This document shows, one piece after another, positions 32,325 to 42,417 of a DNA stretch of 64,000 bases. This DNA is from Antedon bifida (lineage: Eukaryota; Echinodermata; Crinoidea; Comatulida; Antedonidae): positions 16,368,001 to 16,432,000 of the forward strand of contig OY727102.1 of NCBI GenBank assembly GCA_963402885.1, read 5' to 3'. A program made the position numbers and the translations under genes. How positions within the stretch are numbered: position 1 is the first letter of the stretch; every line of letters starts with the position of its first letter. The notes under the pieces are model-generated. The model was not told where the DNA came from. It was given only the letters and a program-made list of their open reading frames with translations, and made no database searches.

Positions 32325-32888
32325 AAGAGGGTCGATATCCATCCCATATGTTGAAGGCCTTTCAGAGAAAATCAAGAGAACATTTAAAAAATATAACATA
32401 CGAACATACTTTAAACCATCTCACAAAATTAAAAACTTAATCGTCCGATCGAAAGATAAAGCATGCAAAGAGGATTCCTGTGGTGTTGTTACAAAGTGGG
32501 TTGCACCAACTGTGAGATGGTTTACATTGGGGAAACGGGTAGGGCACTTAAAAACAGAATAAAAGAACACAAGAAAGATGTTGAGGACAACACACAGAAC
32601 ATACAGACACGTGCATCGCGGAAAGTTTCGTCCTCCATTTTACATAAATCAGCGATCACGGACCATATGACCACACATAATCACATACCTAACTGGGATA
32701 ATATAGATGTACTACATAAAGAACAAGTTTGCCTTAAACGTAAAATTAAAGAAAGCATCAGCATAAGAAAGCAAAATAAAAAGATGAATAGAGACGAAGG
32801 CGCGCATCAGCTACTGACGACGACTGGTCCCCTAGGCTACACACCAAAAACATCCAGTGGCTGGAAAGGAGACCAATCGGCGTCATAA
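32325..32888 (+). mobile_element. Penelope-like element remnant (GIY-YIG end)
   Basis: On the plus strand, 32325-32486 reads as ISIPYVEGLSEKIKRTFKKY and continues the RT-to-nuclease linker. 32463-32888 then reads CTNCEMVYIGETGRALKNRI and the remaining GIY-YIG domain. A single missing base near 32487 (the GVVYKVGC position) shifts the frame. It is homologous to, but diverged from, the C terminus of the 15820-17457 protein and lies in the opposite orientation. It abuts the 3' end of the chimeric receptor and replaces the usual ITAM-class 3' flank. Confidence 0.8.
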
Positions 32889-32996
32889 CGTAGAGCAACT
32901 GAAGAAGTCAAGCTGACAGCTAGACGAAACTGTCTTGCAAACGTAAGTTTACATAATTGGTTTACTATCAAAGAACTACTTATAACAATCGTATAT

Positions 32997-34247
32997 TCAC
33001 TTCTTCTGCACCTTCGGTTCGTTTAATTCGCTGTATATTGAAGGAGTCGTTGGAGTTAGTTCTGAATAACCCGTTTCCGAGGAAACAATCTGTTCAGACG
33101 AAATTATTGTCTCCTGATAGTAAGGTTTATCAACGTTTTGATTTCGATTTTCTGTTTGCCCTTTCCGTTTTCGATTTTGACATAGTAAGATGGCAATCAC
33201 AAAGCATACTAACAGTATCAAAACTACAGCTCCAGCTACTACCAGTATTTTTAACAGTGTGCTATTTTCCTGCTCCTCATTCAGATTATTCGAATCATAT
33301 ATTAAAATTATTACAGAATCATTACCACTCAATCCAGATGACGTCATCGCTGTACATCCTACTATTTTCTCATCATCTTCTGATTGTAAATTTGATATAG
33401 TTAATTCAGTATTGCCACTGTTTAGTTTGAACTTTGTACTAGGAACAACTAGTTGATCACCATACTTCCATATGTAAGTGGTAATATTCCACGGAGTCAT
33501 TACTTTACATGTAAATTCTAATGAGCTCCCAGCAACAAAAGTTGTTGTGTGTGTAATAATAGTGACCATCGGTGGAATTTCTAACTTTATGGAACAACTT
33601 TGGTCAACAGTTGCTGCTACACCAACTGCTTTGCAGGTAAAAATTGCAGTCTCATCATCAGCAGTCAACAAACGCCTCAGCACAGCAATATATTTATCTT
33701 CAGAATTTTGATATTGCTCTTGTTCTGTAACTTGTTTACCGTTTCTATACCATTGTAACGATGGCCTTGGATCGCCACCACTTGCACTGCACGTTATTGT
33801 AAGTGTTTTCTCTGTATTGACTACACTGGTATTAGATTTACACGCTGGATATTTTGAGTCTAACTTAGTTCCATTAATGATTATGAGTATAGCCTTCACT
33901 GATGATACAGAACAATAATGACAGGAATATGGAGGTTGACCATCCTCCGCTGTAATATTTAATATTGTCAATGTACTCTTCCTTCCATCGTCGTCAATGT
34001 TTAATGTGTATCTGACATTGATAAATCCTTCCTCAACAGCTATTTGTGTAGCACGATTATTGACTGTTTTAAACCACACCCATTTCGTCATATTTGAAGA
34101 AATATCAGTAGTGCTGCATTCAAAAGTAGCATTATCTCCAACAAACACTTGTATTTCAGTAGGATGTATTGTGGTAACCTGAGCATAAACCAACGAGCTA
34201 CAATAAACCAACATTAACAACCATCGAAATACGTAAGAAAATACCAT
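32997..34247 (-). CDS. Chimeric Ig receptor: YAxP-class body, ITAM tail
   Basis: A single exon of 416 residues. Signal peptide, Ig1 (NATFEC, YSCHYC with an additional Cys), Ig2 (ITCSASGGDPRPSLQWYRNG), Ig3 (FTCKVMTPWNITTYIWKYGD, GCTAMTSSGLSGNDSV), membrane helix (LLKILVVAGAVVLILLVCF) and CQNRKRKGQTENRNQN all follow the YAxP class. Directly after NQN the sequence becomes VDKPYYQETI and ends with the ITAM ETGYSELTPTTPSIYSEL (Y394, Y405) and NEPKVQKK of the ITAM class. The junction lies near 33133-33140. The frame is intact across it, so it is probably functional. This shows that tails can be exchanged between signalling classes. Confidence 0.9.
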   Translation of the reverse strand: MVFSYVFRWLLMLVYCSSLVYAQVTTIHPTEIQVFVGDNATFECSTTDISSNMTKWVWFKTVNNRATQIAVEEGFINVRYTLNIDDDGRKSTLTILNITAEDGQPPYSCHYCSVSSVKAILIIINGTKLDSKYPACKSNTSVVNTEKTLTITCSASGGDPRPSLQWYRNGKQVTEQEQYQNSEDKYIAVLRRLLTADDETAIFTCKAVGVAATVDQSCSIKLEIPPMVTIITHTTTFVAGSSLEFTCKVMTPWNITTYIWKYGDQLVVPSTKFKLNSGNTELTISNLQSEDDEKIVGCTAMTSSGLSGNDSVIILIYDSNNLNEEQENSTLLKILVVAGAVVLILLVCFVIAILLCQNRKRKGQTENRNQNVDKPYYQETIISSEQIVSSETGYSELTPTTPSIYSELNEPKVQKK

Positions 34248-34620
34248 ATTGCTTTACTTCTTCAAAATGATGTTCTATCAGTAAAACGAGTTATTTGTAT
34301 TCCTGATTCACAGAAACTGAAACGAGTGTGTCTTCGATCGTTGTCTGTTGGTCTCGGTTAAACGAGTCTGTTTTGTTGTGCATGACACGCAATGGCACAT
34401 TTGATTCAATGTGGGTCATAAATAATATTTACTTAACAACGGTATTAAGTTTAGTTTCTTTTCAAAACATCTTGTCTCCTTTATGCTTCGTATAATAGAT
34501 CCAAAACCCTTACTTTAGCATAACTATGTAAACTAAGTTTCACCTCAAAAATCCCAAAGCACTATTATTTGTGTAGAACCATTATAAATAATATAATATA
34601 CCTTTATAAATACCTTTAGA
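34248..34620 (-). promoter_or_regulatory. Conserved receptor upstream block with IRF-like site
   Basis: GAAACTGAAACG at 34313-34324, about 66 bp before the start codon. Almost identical to the block at 37701-38080. Confidence 0.5.
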
Positions 34621-34647
34621 GGGCGCATCGTACGCATGGAGCCTAAC

Positions 34648-34775
34648 GATTGGTTCTCACTATAACGAAACGCAAGGACGTAAGCGCAGTTTGGATAATC
34701 CATCTACTGTGATTGGTTAAATTGCTTACGTTGCGCTTAAGTCGTTGCGTTACGTCCTAATGGGAACCAAGCTTT
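34648..34775. mobile_element. MITE family A (duplicated with its flank)
   Basis: ACGATTGGTTCTCACTATAACG-type left end and CCTAATGGGAACCAAGC right end. The same element in the same position is at 38101-38229, so it predates the 3.46-kb tandem duplication. Confidence 0.7.
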
Positions 34776-34849
34776 AAAACTTGAAACTTATTGTGTTTGG
34801 GTATAAATTATATAGGCTAATTTGACACTTGTGATCCACAGTCAGTTAT

Positions 34850-35480
34850 GTTTAGAAGCCCAGAATGGTACTAAGGTCCTTTTTTGACCAATATTTGTCC
34901 AATTTTCCTTCAAAAACGTTTACAGATGGTGCGTTTACTAAGTCATATGGCAATGCGTTCCAGTGATTTATTATTCTCAAGCTAAAAAAGTGTTTTCTCA
35001 GTTCCAAACCCTTCTTCATTATAGGCTTATATAATTTCAGATGTCCACGGGTAATGCTATCCGTATGTAAGGTAAAAAATATTGAAGACTTTTCCTGCCT
35101 GTAAGAATTTTAATTAGGTGTTCTCTTAACCTGCTGACTGCTAGTGGGTAGAAAATTAATTGTTGAAGCCTCAATTCATATGGTAGATCTTTGATACTAT
35201 GTACCATTTCCAACGTTTGGATATCCTTCTTATAGTAATGAGCACCATGCCTGCACACAATATTGCAAATGAGGTCTAATATAGGATCTAAATAAAATGT
35301 GAAATTTTTCGCAATCAATGAATTCAAAGGTTCTTCTAATAATGCGTTGGTGATTCATTGCTTTCATAGCTGCTTTTAAACATTGGGTGGAAACTTTACC
35401 GCCGAAAAGTATTGAGTATTGTAGTGATAGTAATTTTGGTCTTAAATTGTAAAGAAAAGTACTGCAATACATACTTATGT
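34850..35480 (-). mobile_element. LINE reverse-transcriptase C-terminal remnant, copy 1
   Basis: Minus-strand translation gives SYIRPHLQYCVQAW, then DLPYELRLQQLIFYPLAVSR and, further on, FFSLRIINHWNALP and FGS-like end residues. This series is typical of the end of CR1/Jockey-type LINE reverse transcriptases. Frames are broken (35230-35472 and 35037-35327 differ in phase), so it is a relic. Confidence 0.75.
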
Positions 35481-36413
35481 TATATTCACTTTATTATAAT
35501 CCACATAAAAACAAATTGTAAGTAATTTTACAAAAATATACAACATTTTCTAATGAATTTGATTACCTATTATTATGTTGTAGATTAGTATTTAAAAAAA
35601 TATAACCATAAGAGGTATTACTGACGTACAAGCTTACCGGTACTGTATCTTGGCAATATAAAACACGAGCGATTTGAAACCAAACAGATAAATCATGTAT
35701 AAACATACACACTATTGTGTCAGGATTCAACGTATTTATACATCAAGCATAACATTGTTTTGATAATTTGTGTGTAGCGCTTAACATTGTATTAGGCGCT
35801 ATTAGTATTATCATCAAAGGCTAAGTTGAAGCTAACATTTCTGTAACACATGTATTGATAAATCAATCATCTCTATTGGAAATCAGATGTAGTGCTATGG
35901 CGGAGCTTATTTAAAAAAAACAGAACCAAATGTCCACTACTTTTAACCGATACATTAATTAACCGATTAGATCATGTAATATAAAATAAAATAGTGACTT
36001 GTACACCGTTAATAAATAACCGTACTGTACTACTTTTTTAAAAACAAATAATTAGCCCGGATATCAAAATAATGTTACTAATTTACATAATACAAAAAAA
36101 AAATGTTTATATACATATTACGGCGCTTATTCCAAAATTCTTTGAGAACGTGCATACTTTATAAATAATCGGTGTGTTTTTGCACAATACAATGTTCATG
36201 TTAAATTTTTTTAAATTCAAAAAATGTACATGTAAAATGTTTAAAGCATATAATTATGTAAAAAAAGTTACTCTACTTTAAGTTTTTTAAACATAATCAA
36301 AACCTAAATTGTGAATTTGGTATCATATGCACAAATAAATAAAATTAGTTTAAACGAGCCTTCCTGTATGAAAAATACACATTCCAGAGATGAATCTAAT
36401 GACAATCGTATAT
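35481..36413. other. Intergenic, 3' flank of the 36.4-kb receptor
   Basis: No gene. Near-identical to 38940-39871. It contains the SINE-like tail near 35768 and the ITAM-class 3' flank at its end. Confidence 0.5.
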
Positions 36414-37700
36414 TCACTTCTTCTGTACCTTCGGTTCGTTTAATTCGCTGTATATTGAAGGAGTCGTTGGAGTTAGTTCTGAATAATCAGTTTCTGAGGA
36501 AACAATCTGTGTAGACGAAATGATTGTCTCCTGATAGTAAGATTTGTCAACAGAAGAACTTAAGGCTAGATTTCTATTTTCAGCAGGTTGTTTTGATTCA
36601 GGCCGAGGTTCATTTAAACATAAAGATTTAAGGGTTTTACGAAATGTAACCAGACTACCCATGATAAATCCAACAAAAAACATACCAACTGAAAGACATA
36701 GAGTCAGTGTTAAATTGGTTGTTGAGTCATCATCCATTTTATCTAGGCCTACATAGTTAATTTCAACATCGCCACTACCAATTAATCCAGATGCAGTGGT
36801 TACATTACATCTGATATTGTAATGAGTTTGATTTAGATCAAATATTGTCAGAACACTCCCGTCGTTTTTAATGCAATACCTGAATGTACTCGAAGTGAGT
36901 AACTGGTTATCAATCGTCCAAATATAATGTGTAATGTTCCAAGGGGTCATTACCTTACATGTAAATTCTATAAAGTCGCCAACAGCAAAAGTTGTTGTGT
37001 TTGCAATGATATTGACCGTCGGTGGAATTGCTGGTGTTATAAAACAACGTTGGTTAACAGTTGCTGCTACTCCTTCTGCTCTACATGTGTATTTTACCGT
37101 CTCATCATCAACTGTCAACACACGGCTCAAAACAGCAAAATAAGATAATTTATCTTCATAACTTTGATATTGATATTGTTCTGTAACTTTTTTACCATTT
37201 CTGTACCATTGTAATAATGGTCTTGGATCGCCACCACTTGCACTGCATATCAGTGTAAGTGTTTTCTCTGTATTGACGACACTGTTAATAGATTGACACT
37301 CTGGATATTTTGAGTCTAACTTAGTTCCATTAATAATTATGAGTATAGCATTCGCTGATCCTACATAACCATATTGACAGGAATATTCACATTGACCATC
37401 CTCCTCTGTAACATTTATTTTTGTCAGTGTACTCTTCCTTCTATCATCGTCAATGTTTAATGTGTATCTGACATTGATAAATCCTTCCTCAAACGCTATT
37501 TGTGTAGCCAGATTATTGAATGTTTTAAACCACCACCATTTCGTCATATTTGAAGGAATATCACTAGTGCTGCATTCAAATGTAGCATTATCTCCAACAA
37601 ACACTTGTATTTCAGTAGGATGTATAGTGGTACGAGCATCAACCAACGAGCTGCAATAAGCCAACATTAAAAACCATCGAAATACGTAAGAAAATACCAT
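36414..37700 (-). CDS. Three-Ig-domain receptor with canonical ITAM tail
   Basis: A single exon of 428 residues starting MVFSYVFRWF. Ig1 has NATFEC and YSCQYG. Ig2 has LICSASGGDPRPLLQWYRNG, YTCRAEG and the extra pair PECQS/NQRC. Ig3 has FTCKVMTPWNITHYIW and RCNVTT. Membrane helix LTLTLCLSVGMFFVGFIMG without charged residues. Tail SYYQETI, then ETDYSELTPTTPSIYSEL (Y406, Y417), a full ITAM, then NEPKVQKK. Ig1 is most like the chimeric gene at 32997-34247, while Ig3 and tail are like the 29.7-kb gene. The unit was recently duplicated with its flanks. Confidence 0.9.
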   Translation of the reverse strand: MVFSYVFRWFLMLAYCSSLVDARTTIHPTEIQVFVGDNATFECSTSDIPSNMTKWWWFKTFNNLATQIAFEEGFINVRYTLNIDDDRRKSTLTKINVTEEDGQCEYSCQYGYVGSANAILIIINGTKLDSKYPECQSINSVVNTEKTLTLICSASGGDPRPLLQWYRNGKKVTEQYQYQSYEDKLSYFAVLSRVLTVDDETVKYTCRAEGVAATVNQRCFITPAIPPTVNIIANTTTFAVGDFIEFTCKVMTPWNITHYIWTIDNQLLTSSTFRYCIKNDGSVLTIFDLNQTHYNIRCNVTTASGLIGSGDVEINYVGLDKMDDDSTTNLTLTLCLSVGMFFVGFIMGSLVTFRKTLKSLCLNEPRPESKQPAENRNLALSSSVDKSYYQETIISSTQIVSSETDYSELTPTTPSIYSELNEPKVQKK

Positions 37701-38080
37701 ATTGCTTTACTTCTTCAAAATGATGTTCTATCAGTAAAACGAGTTATTTGTATTCCTGATTAACAGAAACTGAAACGAGTGTGTCTTCGATGGTTGTCTG
37801 TTGGTCTCGGTTAAACGAGTCTGTTTTGTTGTGCATGACACGCAATGGCACATTTGATTCAATGTGGGTCATAAATAATATTTACTTAACAACGGTATTA
37901 AGTTTAGTTTCTTTTCAAAACATCTTGTCTCCTTTATGCTTCGTATAATAGATCCAAAACCCTTACTTTAGCATGACTATGTCAACTAAGTTTCACCTCA
38001 AAAATCCCAAAGCACTATTATTTGTGTAGAACCATTATAAATAATATAATATACCTTTATAAATACCTTTAGAGGGCGCA
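37701..38080 (-). promoter_or_regulatory. Conserved receptor upstream block with IRF-like site
   Basis: GAAACTGAAACG at 37766-37777, 66 bp before the start codon. The following 300 bp are the shared block. Confidence 0.5.
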
Positions 38081-38100
38081 TCGTACGCATGGAGCCTAAC

Positions 38101-38229
38101 GATTGGTTCTCACTATAACGAAACGCAAGGACGTAAGCGCAGTTTGGATAATCCATCTACTGTGATTGGTTAAATTGCTTACGTTGCGCTTAAGTCGTTG
38201 CGTTACGTCCTAATGGGAACCAAGCTTTA
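38101..38229. mobile_element. MITE family A (duplicate of 34648-34775)
   Basis: Same element and same flanks as the copy one tandem unit to the left. Confidence 0.7.
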
Positions 38230-38299
38230 AAACTTGAAACTTATTGTGTTTGGGTATAAATTATATAGGCTAATTTGCCACTTGTGATCCACAGTCAGT

Positions 38300-38930
38300 T
38301 ATGTTTAGAAGCCCAGAATGGTACTAAGGTCCTTTTTTTACCAATATTTGTCCAATTTTCCTTCAAAAACGTTTACAGATGGTGCGTTTACTAAGTCATA
38401 TGGCAATGCGTTCCAGTGATTTATTATTCTCAAGCTAAAAAAGTGTTTTCTCAGTTCCAAACCCTTCTTCATTATAGGCTTATATAATTTCAGATGTCCA
38501 CGGGTAATGCTATCCGTATGTAAGGTAAAAAATATTGAAGAACTTATATCGACTTTTCCTGCCTGTAAGAATTTTAATTAGGTGTCCTCTTAACCTGCTG
38601 ACTGCTAGTGGGTAGAAAATTAATTGTTGAAGCCTCAATTCATATGGTAGATCTTTGATACCATTTCCAACGTTTGGATATCTTTCTAATAGTAATCGGC
38701 ACCATGCCTGCACACAATATTCCAAATGAGGTCTAATATAGGATCTAAATAAAATGTGAAATTTTTCGCAATCAATGAATTCAAAGGTTCTTCTAATAAT
38801 GCGTTGGTGATTCATTGCTTTCATAGCTGCTTTTAAACATTGGGTGGAAACTTTACCGCCGAAAAGTATTGAGTATTGTAGTGATAGTAATTTTGGTTTT
38901 AAATTGTAAAGAAAAGTACTGCAATACATA
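38300..38930 (-). mobile_element. LINE reverse-transcriptase C-terminal remnant, copy 2
   Basis: The minus frame 38510-38929 reads SYIRPHLEYCVQAWCRLLLE then GIKDLPYELRLQQLIFYPL in one phase. It is therefore less broken than copy 1, but it still lacks every RT catalytic motif. It came with the segmental duplication. Confidence 0.75.
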
Positions 38931-38939
38931 CTTATTTTA

Positions 38940-39871
38940 TATTCACTTTATTATAATCCACATAAAAACAAATTGTAAGTAATTTTACAAAAATATACAA
39001 CATTTTCTAATGAATTTGATTACCTATTATTTTGTTGTAGATTAGTATTTAAAAAAATATAACCATAAGAGGTATTACTGACGTACAAGCTTACCGGTAC
39101 TTTATCTTGGCAATATAAAACACGAGCGATTTGAAACCAAACAGATAAATCATGTATAAACATACACACTATTGTGTCAGGATTCAATGTATTTATACAT
39201 CAAGCATAACATTGTTTTGATAATTTGTGTGTAGCGCTTAACATTGTATTATGCGCTATTAGTATTATCATCAAAGGCTAAGTTGAAGCTAACATTTCTG
39301 TAACACATGTATTGATAAATCAATCATCTCTATTGGAAATCAGATGTAGTGCTATGGCGGAGCTTATTTAAAAAAAAACAGAACCAAATGTCCACTACTT
39401 TTAACCGATACATTAATTAACCGATTAGATCATGTAATATAAAATAAAATAGTGACTTGTACACCGTTAATAAATAACCGTACTGTACTACTTTTTTAAA
39501 AACAAATAATTAGCCCGGATATCAAAATAATGTTACTAATTTACATAATACAAAAAAAAAATGTTTATATACATATTACGGCGCTTATTCCAAAATTCTT
39601 TGAGAACGTGCATATTTTATAAATAATCGGTGTGTTTTTGCACAATACAATGTTCATGTTAAATATTTTAAAATTCAAAAAATGTACATGTAAAATGTTT
39701 GAAGCATATAATTATGTAAAAAAAGTTACTCTAATTTAAGTTTTTTAAACATAATCAAAACCTAAATTGTGAATTTGGTATCATATGCACAAATAAATAA
39801 AATTAGTTCAAACGAGCCTTCCTGTATGAAAAATACACATTCCAGAGATAAATCTTATGACAATCATATAT
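38940..39871. other. Intergenic, 3' flank of the 39.9-kb receptor
   Basis: No gene. Near-identical to 35481-36413. Confidence 0.5.
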
Positions 39872-41131
39872 TCACTTCTTCTGTGCCTTCGGTTCGTTTA
39901 ATTCGCTGTATATTGAAGGAGTCGTTGGAGTTAGTTCTGAATAATCAGTTTCTGAGGAAACAATCTGTGTAGACGAAATGATTGTCTCCTGATAGTAAGA
40001 TTTATCAACAGAAGAATTTAAGGCTAGATTTCTATTTTTAGCAGGTTGTTTTGATTCAGGCCGAGGTTCATTTAAACAGAAAGATTTAAGGGTTTTTCGA
40101 AATGTAACCAGACTACCCATGATAAATCCAACAAAAAACGTAGCAAGTGAAATACATAGAGTCAGTGTTAAATTGGTTGTTGTTGAGTCATTATCCATTT
40201 CATCTAGGCCATAGTTAATTTCAACATCGTCACTACCAACTAATCCAGATGCAGTGGTTACGTTACATCTAACAATGTAATGAGCTTGATCTAGATCAAA
40301 TATTGTAAGAACACTCCCGTCATTTGTTATACTATACCTGAATCTACTCAAAGCGACTAACTGGTTATCAATCGTCCAAATATAATGTGTAATGTTCCAA
40401 GGGGTCATTACCGTACATGTGAATTCTAAAGAGTCGCCATCTACAAATGTTATTGTGTTTGTAATGATAGTGACTGCTGGTGGAATTGCTGGTGTTATGG
40501 AACAACTTTGGTTGAGAATTGCTACTATACCTTCTGCTTTACAGGTAAATATTGCCTTCTCATCTTTAGCAGTCAACACATGCCTCAACATAGAAATATA
40601 AGATATACCATCACAGTCGCAATAACTGTGTTCTGTAATCCTTTCGCCATCTGTATACCACTGTAATAATGGTCTTGGATCGCCACCAATTGCACTGCAT
40701 GTTAGTGTAAGTGTTTTCTCCGTATTGACGACACTGTTATCAGATTGACACTCTGGATATTTTGTGTCTAACTTTGTTCCTGTAAAAACGATGAGTGTGG
40801 CAATCATTGAAGTAGATCCATATTGACAGTAATATTGCGATTGATCATCTTCTGCTGTAATATTTAATATTGTCAATGTACTCTTTCTTCTATCTTCATC
40901 GATTGTTAATTTATATCTGGCATAGAAAACACCACCTTCATTTGCTATGGGTGCAATGGCGCATCTATACATTTGAAACCACAACCATTCCGTATCAGAA
41001 GGTGTCTCACGAGTACTGCATTCAAAAGTACCATTATTTCCAACAAACACTTGTATTTCAGTAGGATGTATAGTGGTATGAGCATCAACCAACGAGCTGC
41101 AATAAGCCAAAACAACATAAACAAATACCAT
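39872..41131 (-). CDS. Three-Ig-domain receptor with canonical ITAM tail
   Basis: A single exon of 419 residues starting MVFVYVVLAY, with a signal peptide shorter than its siblings'. Ig1 is distinctive (NNGTFECSTRETPSDTEWLW, YYCQYG). Ig2 has LTCSAIGGDPRPLLQWYTDG, with TDG in place of RNG and a CDCD insertion-like pair of extra Cys. Ig3 has FTCTVMTPWNITHYIW. Membrane helix LTLTLCISLATFFVGFIMG. ITAM ETDYSELTPTTPSIYSEL at Y397 and Y408; the C terminus reads NEPKAQKK. The 3' flank is nearly identical to that of the 36.4-kb gene, although Ig1 is quite different. Confidence 0.9.
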   Translation of the reverse strand: MVFVYVVLAYCSSLVDAHTTIHPTEIQVFVGNNGTFECSTRETPSDTEWLWFQMYRCAIAPIANEGGVFYARYKLTIDEDRRKSTLTILNITAEDDQSQYYCQYGSTSMIATLIVFTGTKLDTKYPECQSDNSVVNTEKTLTLTCSAIGGDPRPLLQWYTDGERITEHSYCDCDGISYISMLRHVLTAKDEKAIFTCKAEGIVAILNQSCSITPAIPPAVTIITNTITFVDGDSLEFTCTVMTPWNITHYIWTIDNQLVALSRFRYSITNDGSVLTIFDLDQAHYIVRCNVTTASGLVGSDDVEINYGLDEMDNDSTTTNLTLTLCISLATFFVGFIMGSLVTFRKTLKSFCLNEPRPESKQPAKNRNLALNSSVDKSYYQETIISSTQIVSSETDYSELTPTTPSIYSELNEPKAQKK

Positions 41132-41500
41132 ATTGTTTACTTCTTCAAAATGAGGTTTTATCAGTAATACGAGAAGTTATTTGTATTTCTGATTCACAGA
41201 AACTAAAACGTTTCTTCGATGGTTGTCTGTTGGTCTCGGTTAAACGAGTTTGTTTTGTTGTGCATGACACGCAATGGCACATTTTATTCAATGTGGGTCG
41301 AAAAATAATATTTACATAACGTTAACAATGGTATTGAGTTGAATTTCTTTTCAAAAACATGTTGTTTTATTCATGCTTCGTAATATAATTGATCCAAAAC
41401 CTTTAAATTAGCATGACAATGTCAACTAAGTTTTACCTATAAATTGCTTAAAAAATCCCATAGCACTAATACTTGTGTAGAACCAATAATAATAATTTAA
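41132..41500 (-). promoter_or_regulatory. Conserved receptor upstream block
   Basis: The IRF-like position reads GAAACTAAAACG at 41199-41210, one base off the GAAANNGAAAC pattern. Other block landmarks are preserved. Confidence 0.45.
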
Positions 41501-41672
41501 TAAAATATAAATAAATAATATTGACTCCAATAAAAATATATAGCTAACGATAGCTATACTAGGACGGTTTTTTTTTTCGTCATAAGTGAAACATTCCTTA
41601 TGTGTAAGAAATATAACTTAACCTAACCCTCTGAATAATCTTCCTTTCACTATAAAGTAAAAGAAGTTTTTA

Positions 41673-41745
41673 ATGGGATTCGAACCCCATACATCTGCAT
41701 GAAAAGTCCATATTCTCGACGGAAATCGTTTGCATTAGCTAATTG
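41673..41745 (-). repeat. tRNA-like / SINE-head fragment
   Basis: On the minus strand GGGGTTCGAATCCCAT contains a perfect Pol III B-box (GGTTCGAATCC), with TAGCTAATGC about 50 bp before it as a weak A-box. The arms do not fold as a standard tRNA. A degraded paralogue is at 14735-14800. Confidence 0.35.
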
Positions 41746-42417
41746 TAGTTAGGTCAATTCTTATAGATGTGAATAATAAATATTCATGTTTATTTTGTGA
41801 CTTTTCATGAGGGATCTCCAACTCATGTACGATAAGAAATATCGATACCAGTACAGTAGTATTTAAACATGTTTTTCATGAAGTTACTATTCTCATAGGA
41901 ACACAAATTCTAGCTTTATGAATACCTTGGGAGAGGGCGTCTCAAATAGTAAACAAAAGTAATACATATTTCTCATCTAATGTATTTTATTATGTATTAT
42001 TATGTTGTAGTTATTAGTATTTAAAAAAAATAGACCTTTTATAAAACCAAACAGATAAATCTCAAGTATATGTGTCAGGATTCAATATATTTATACATCA
42101 AGCACAATGGTCATCATATTTGTGTGATAAGCACTTAGAAACATTATATTAGGCGCTAGACTACAATTATTATTATTACCATCAAAATAATTTCAATCGT
42201 CTCTGTTGGAAATCAGTTGTAGTTCTATGGCATGGCATTAAAACAATCAATTTTAACCGATTATATTAATTAACCAATAAAATAATTTAATACAAAATAA
42301 AATAATGACTGCTATACCGTTATTAAATAACTGTACTGTACTAGTTTTCAAAAACAATTAATTATCAAGGATATCATGATAATGTTATCAATTTACATAA
42401 TACAAATAAATAATAAC
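41746..42417. other. Intergenic, paralogous to 14800-15610
   Basis: No gene. It carries a SINE-like tail near 42119-42175 and matches the DNA between the 12.5-kb gene and the Penelope insertion. Confidence 0.5.

Larger units (their letters stand above)
34250..39970. repeat. 3.46-kb tandem segmental duplication
   Basis: 34250-36510 and 37705-39970 match with only scattered differences at an offset of about 3453-3458 bp. The match includes the promoter block, MITE A, LINE remnant, SINE-like tail and 3' flank. The receptor coding parts within the units differ much more than these flanks. Confidence 0.85.

Noticed and set aside
38510-38929. Frame of 139 codons as a functional host gene
   Set aside because: It is the thumb/C-terminal part of a LINE reverse transcriptase without catalytic motifs, duplicated with non-coding flanks.
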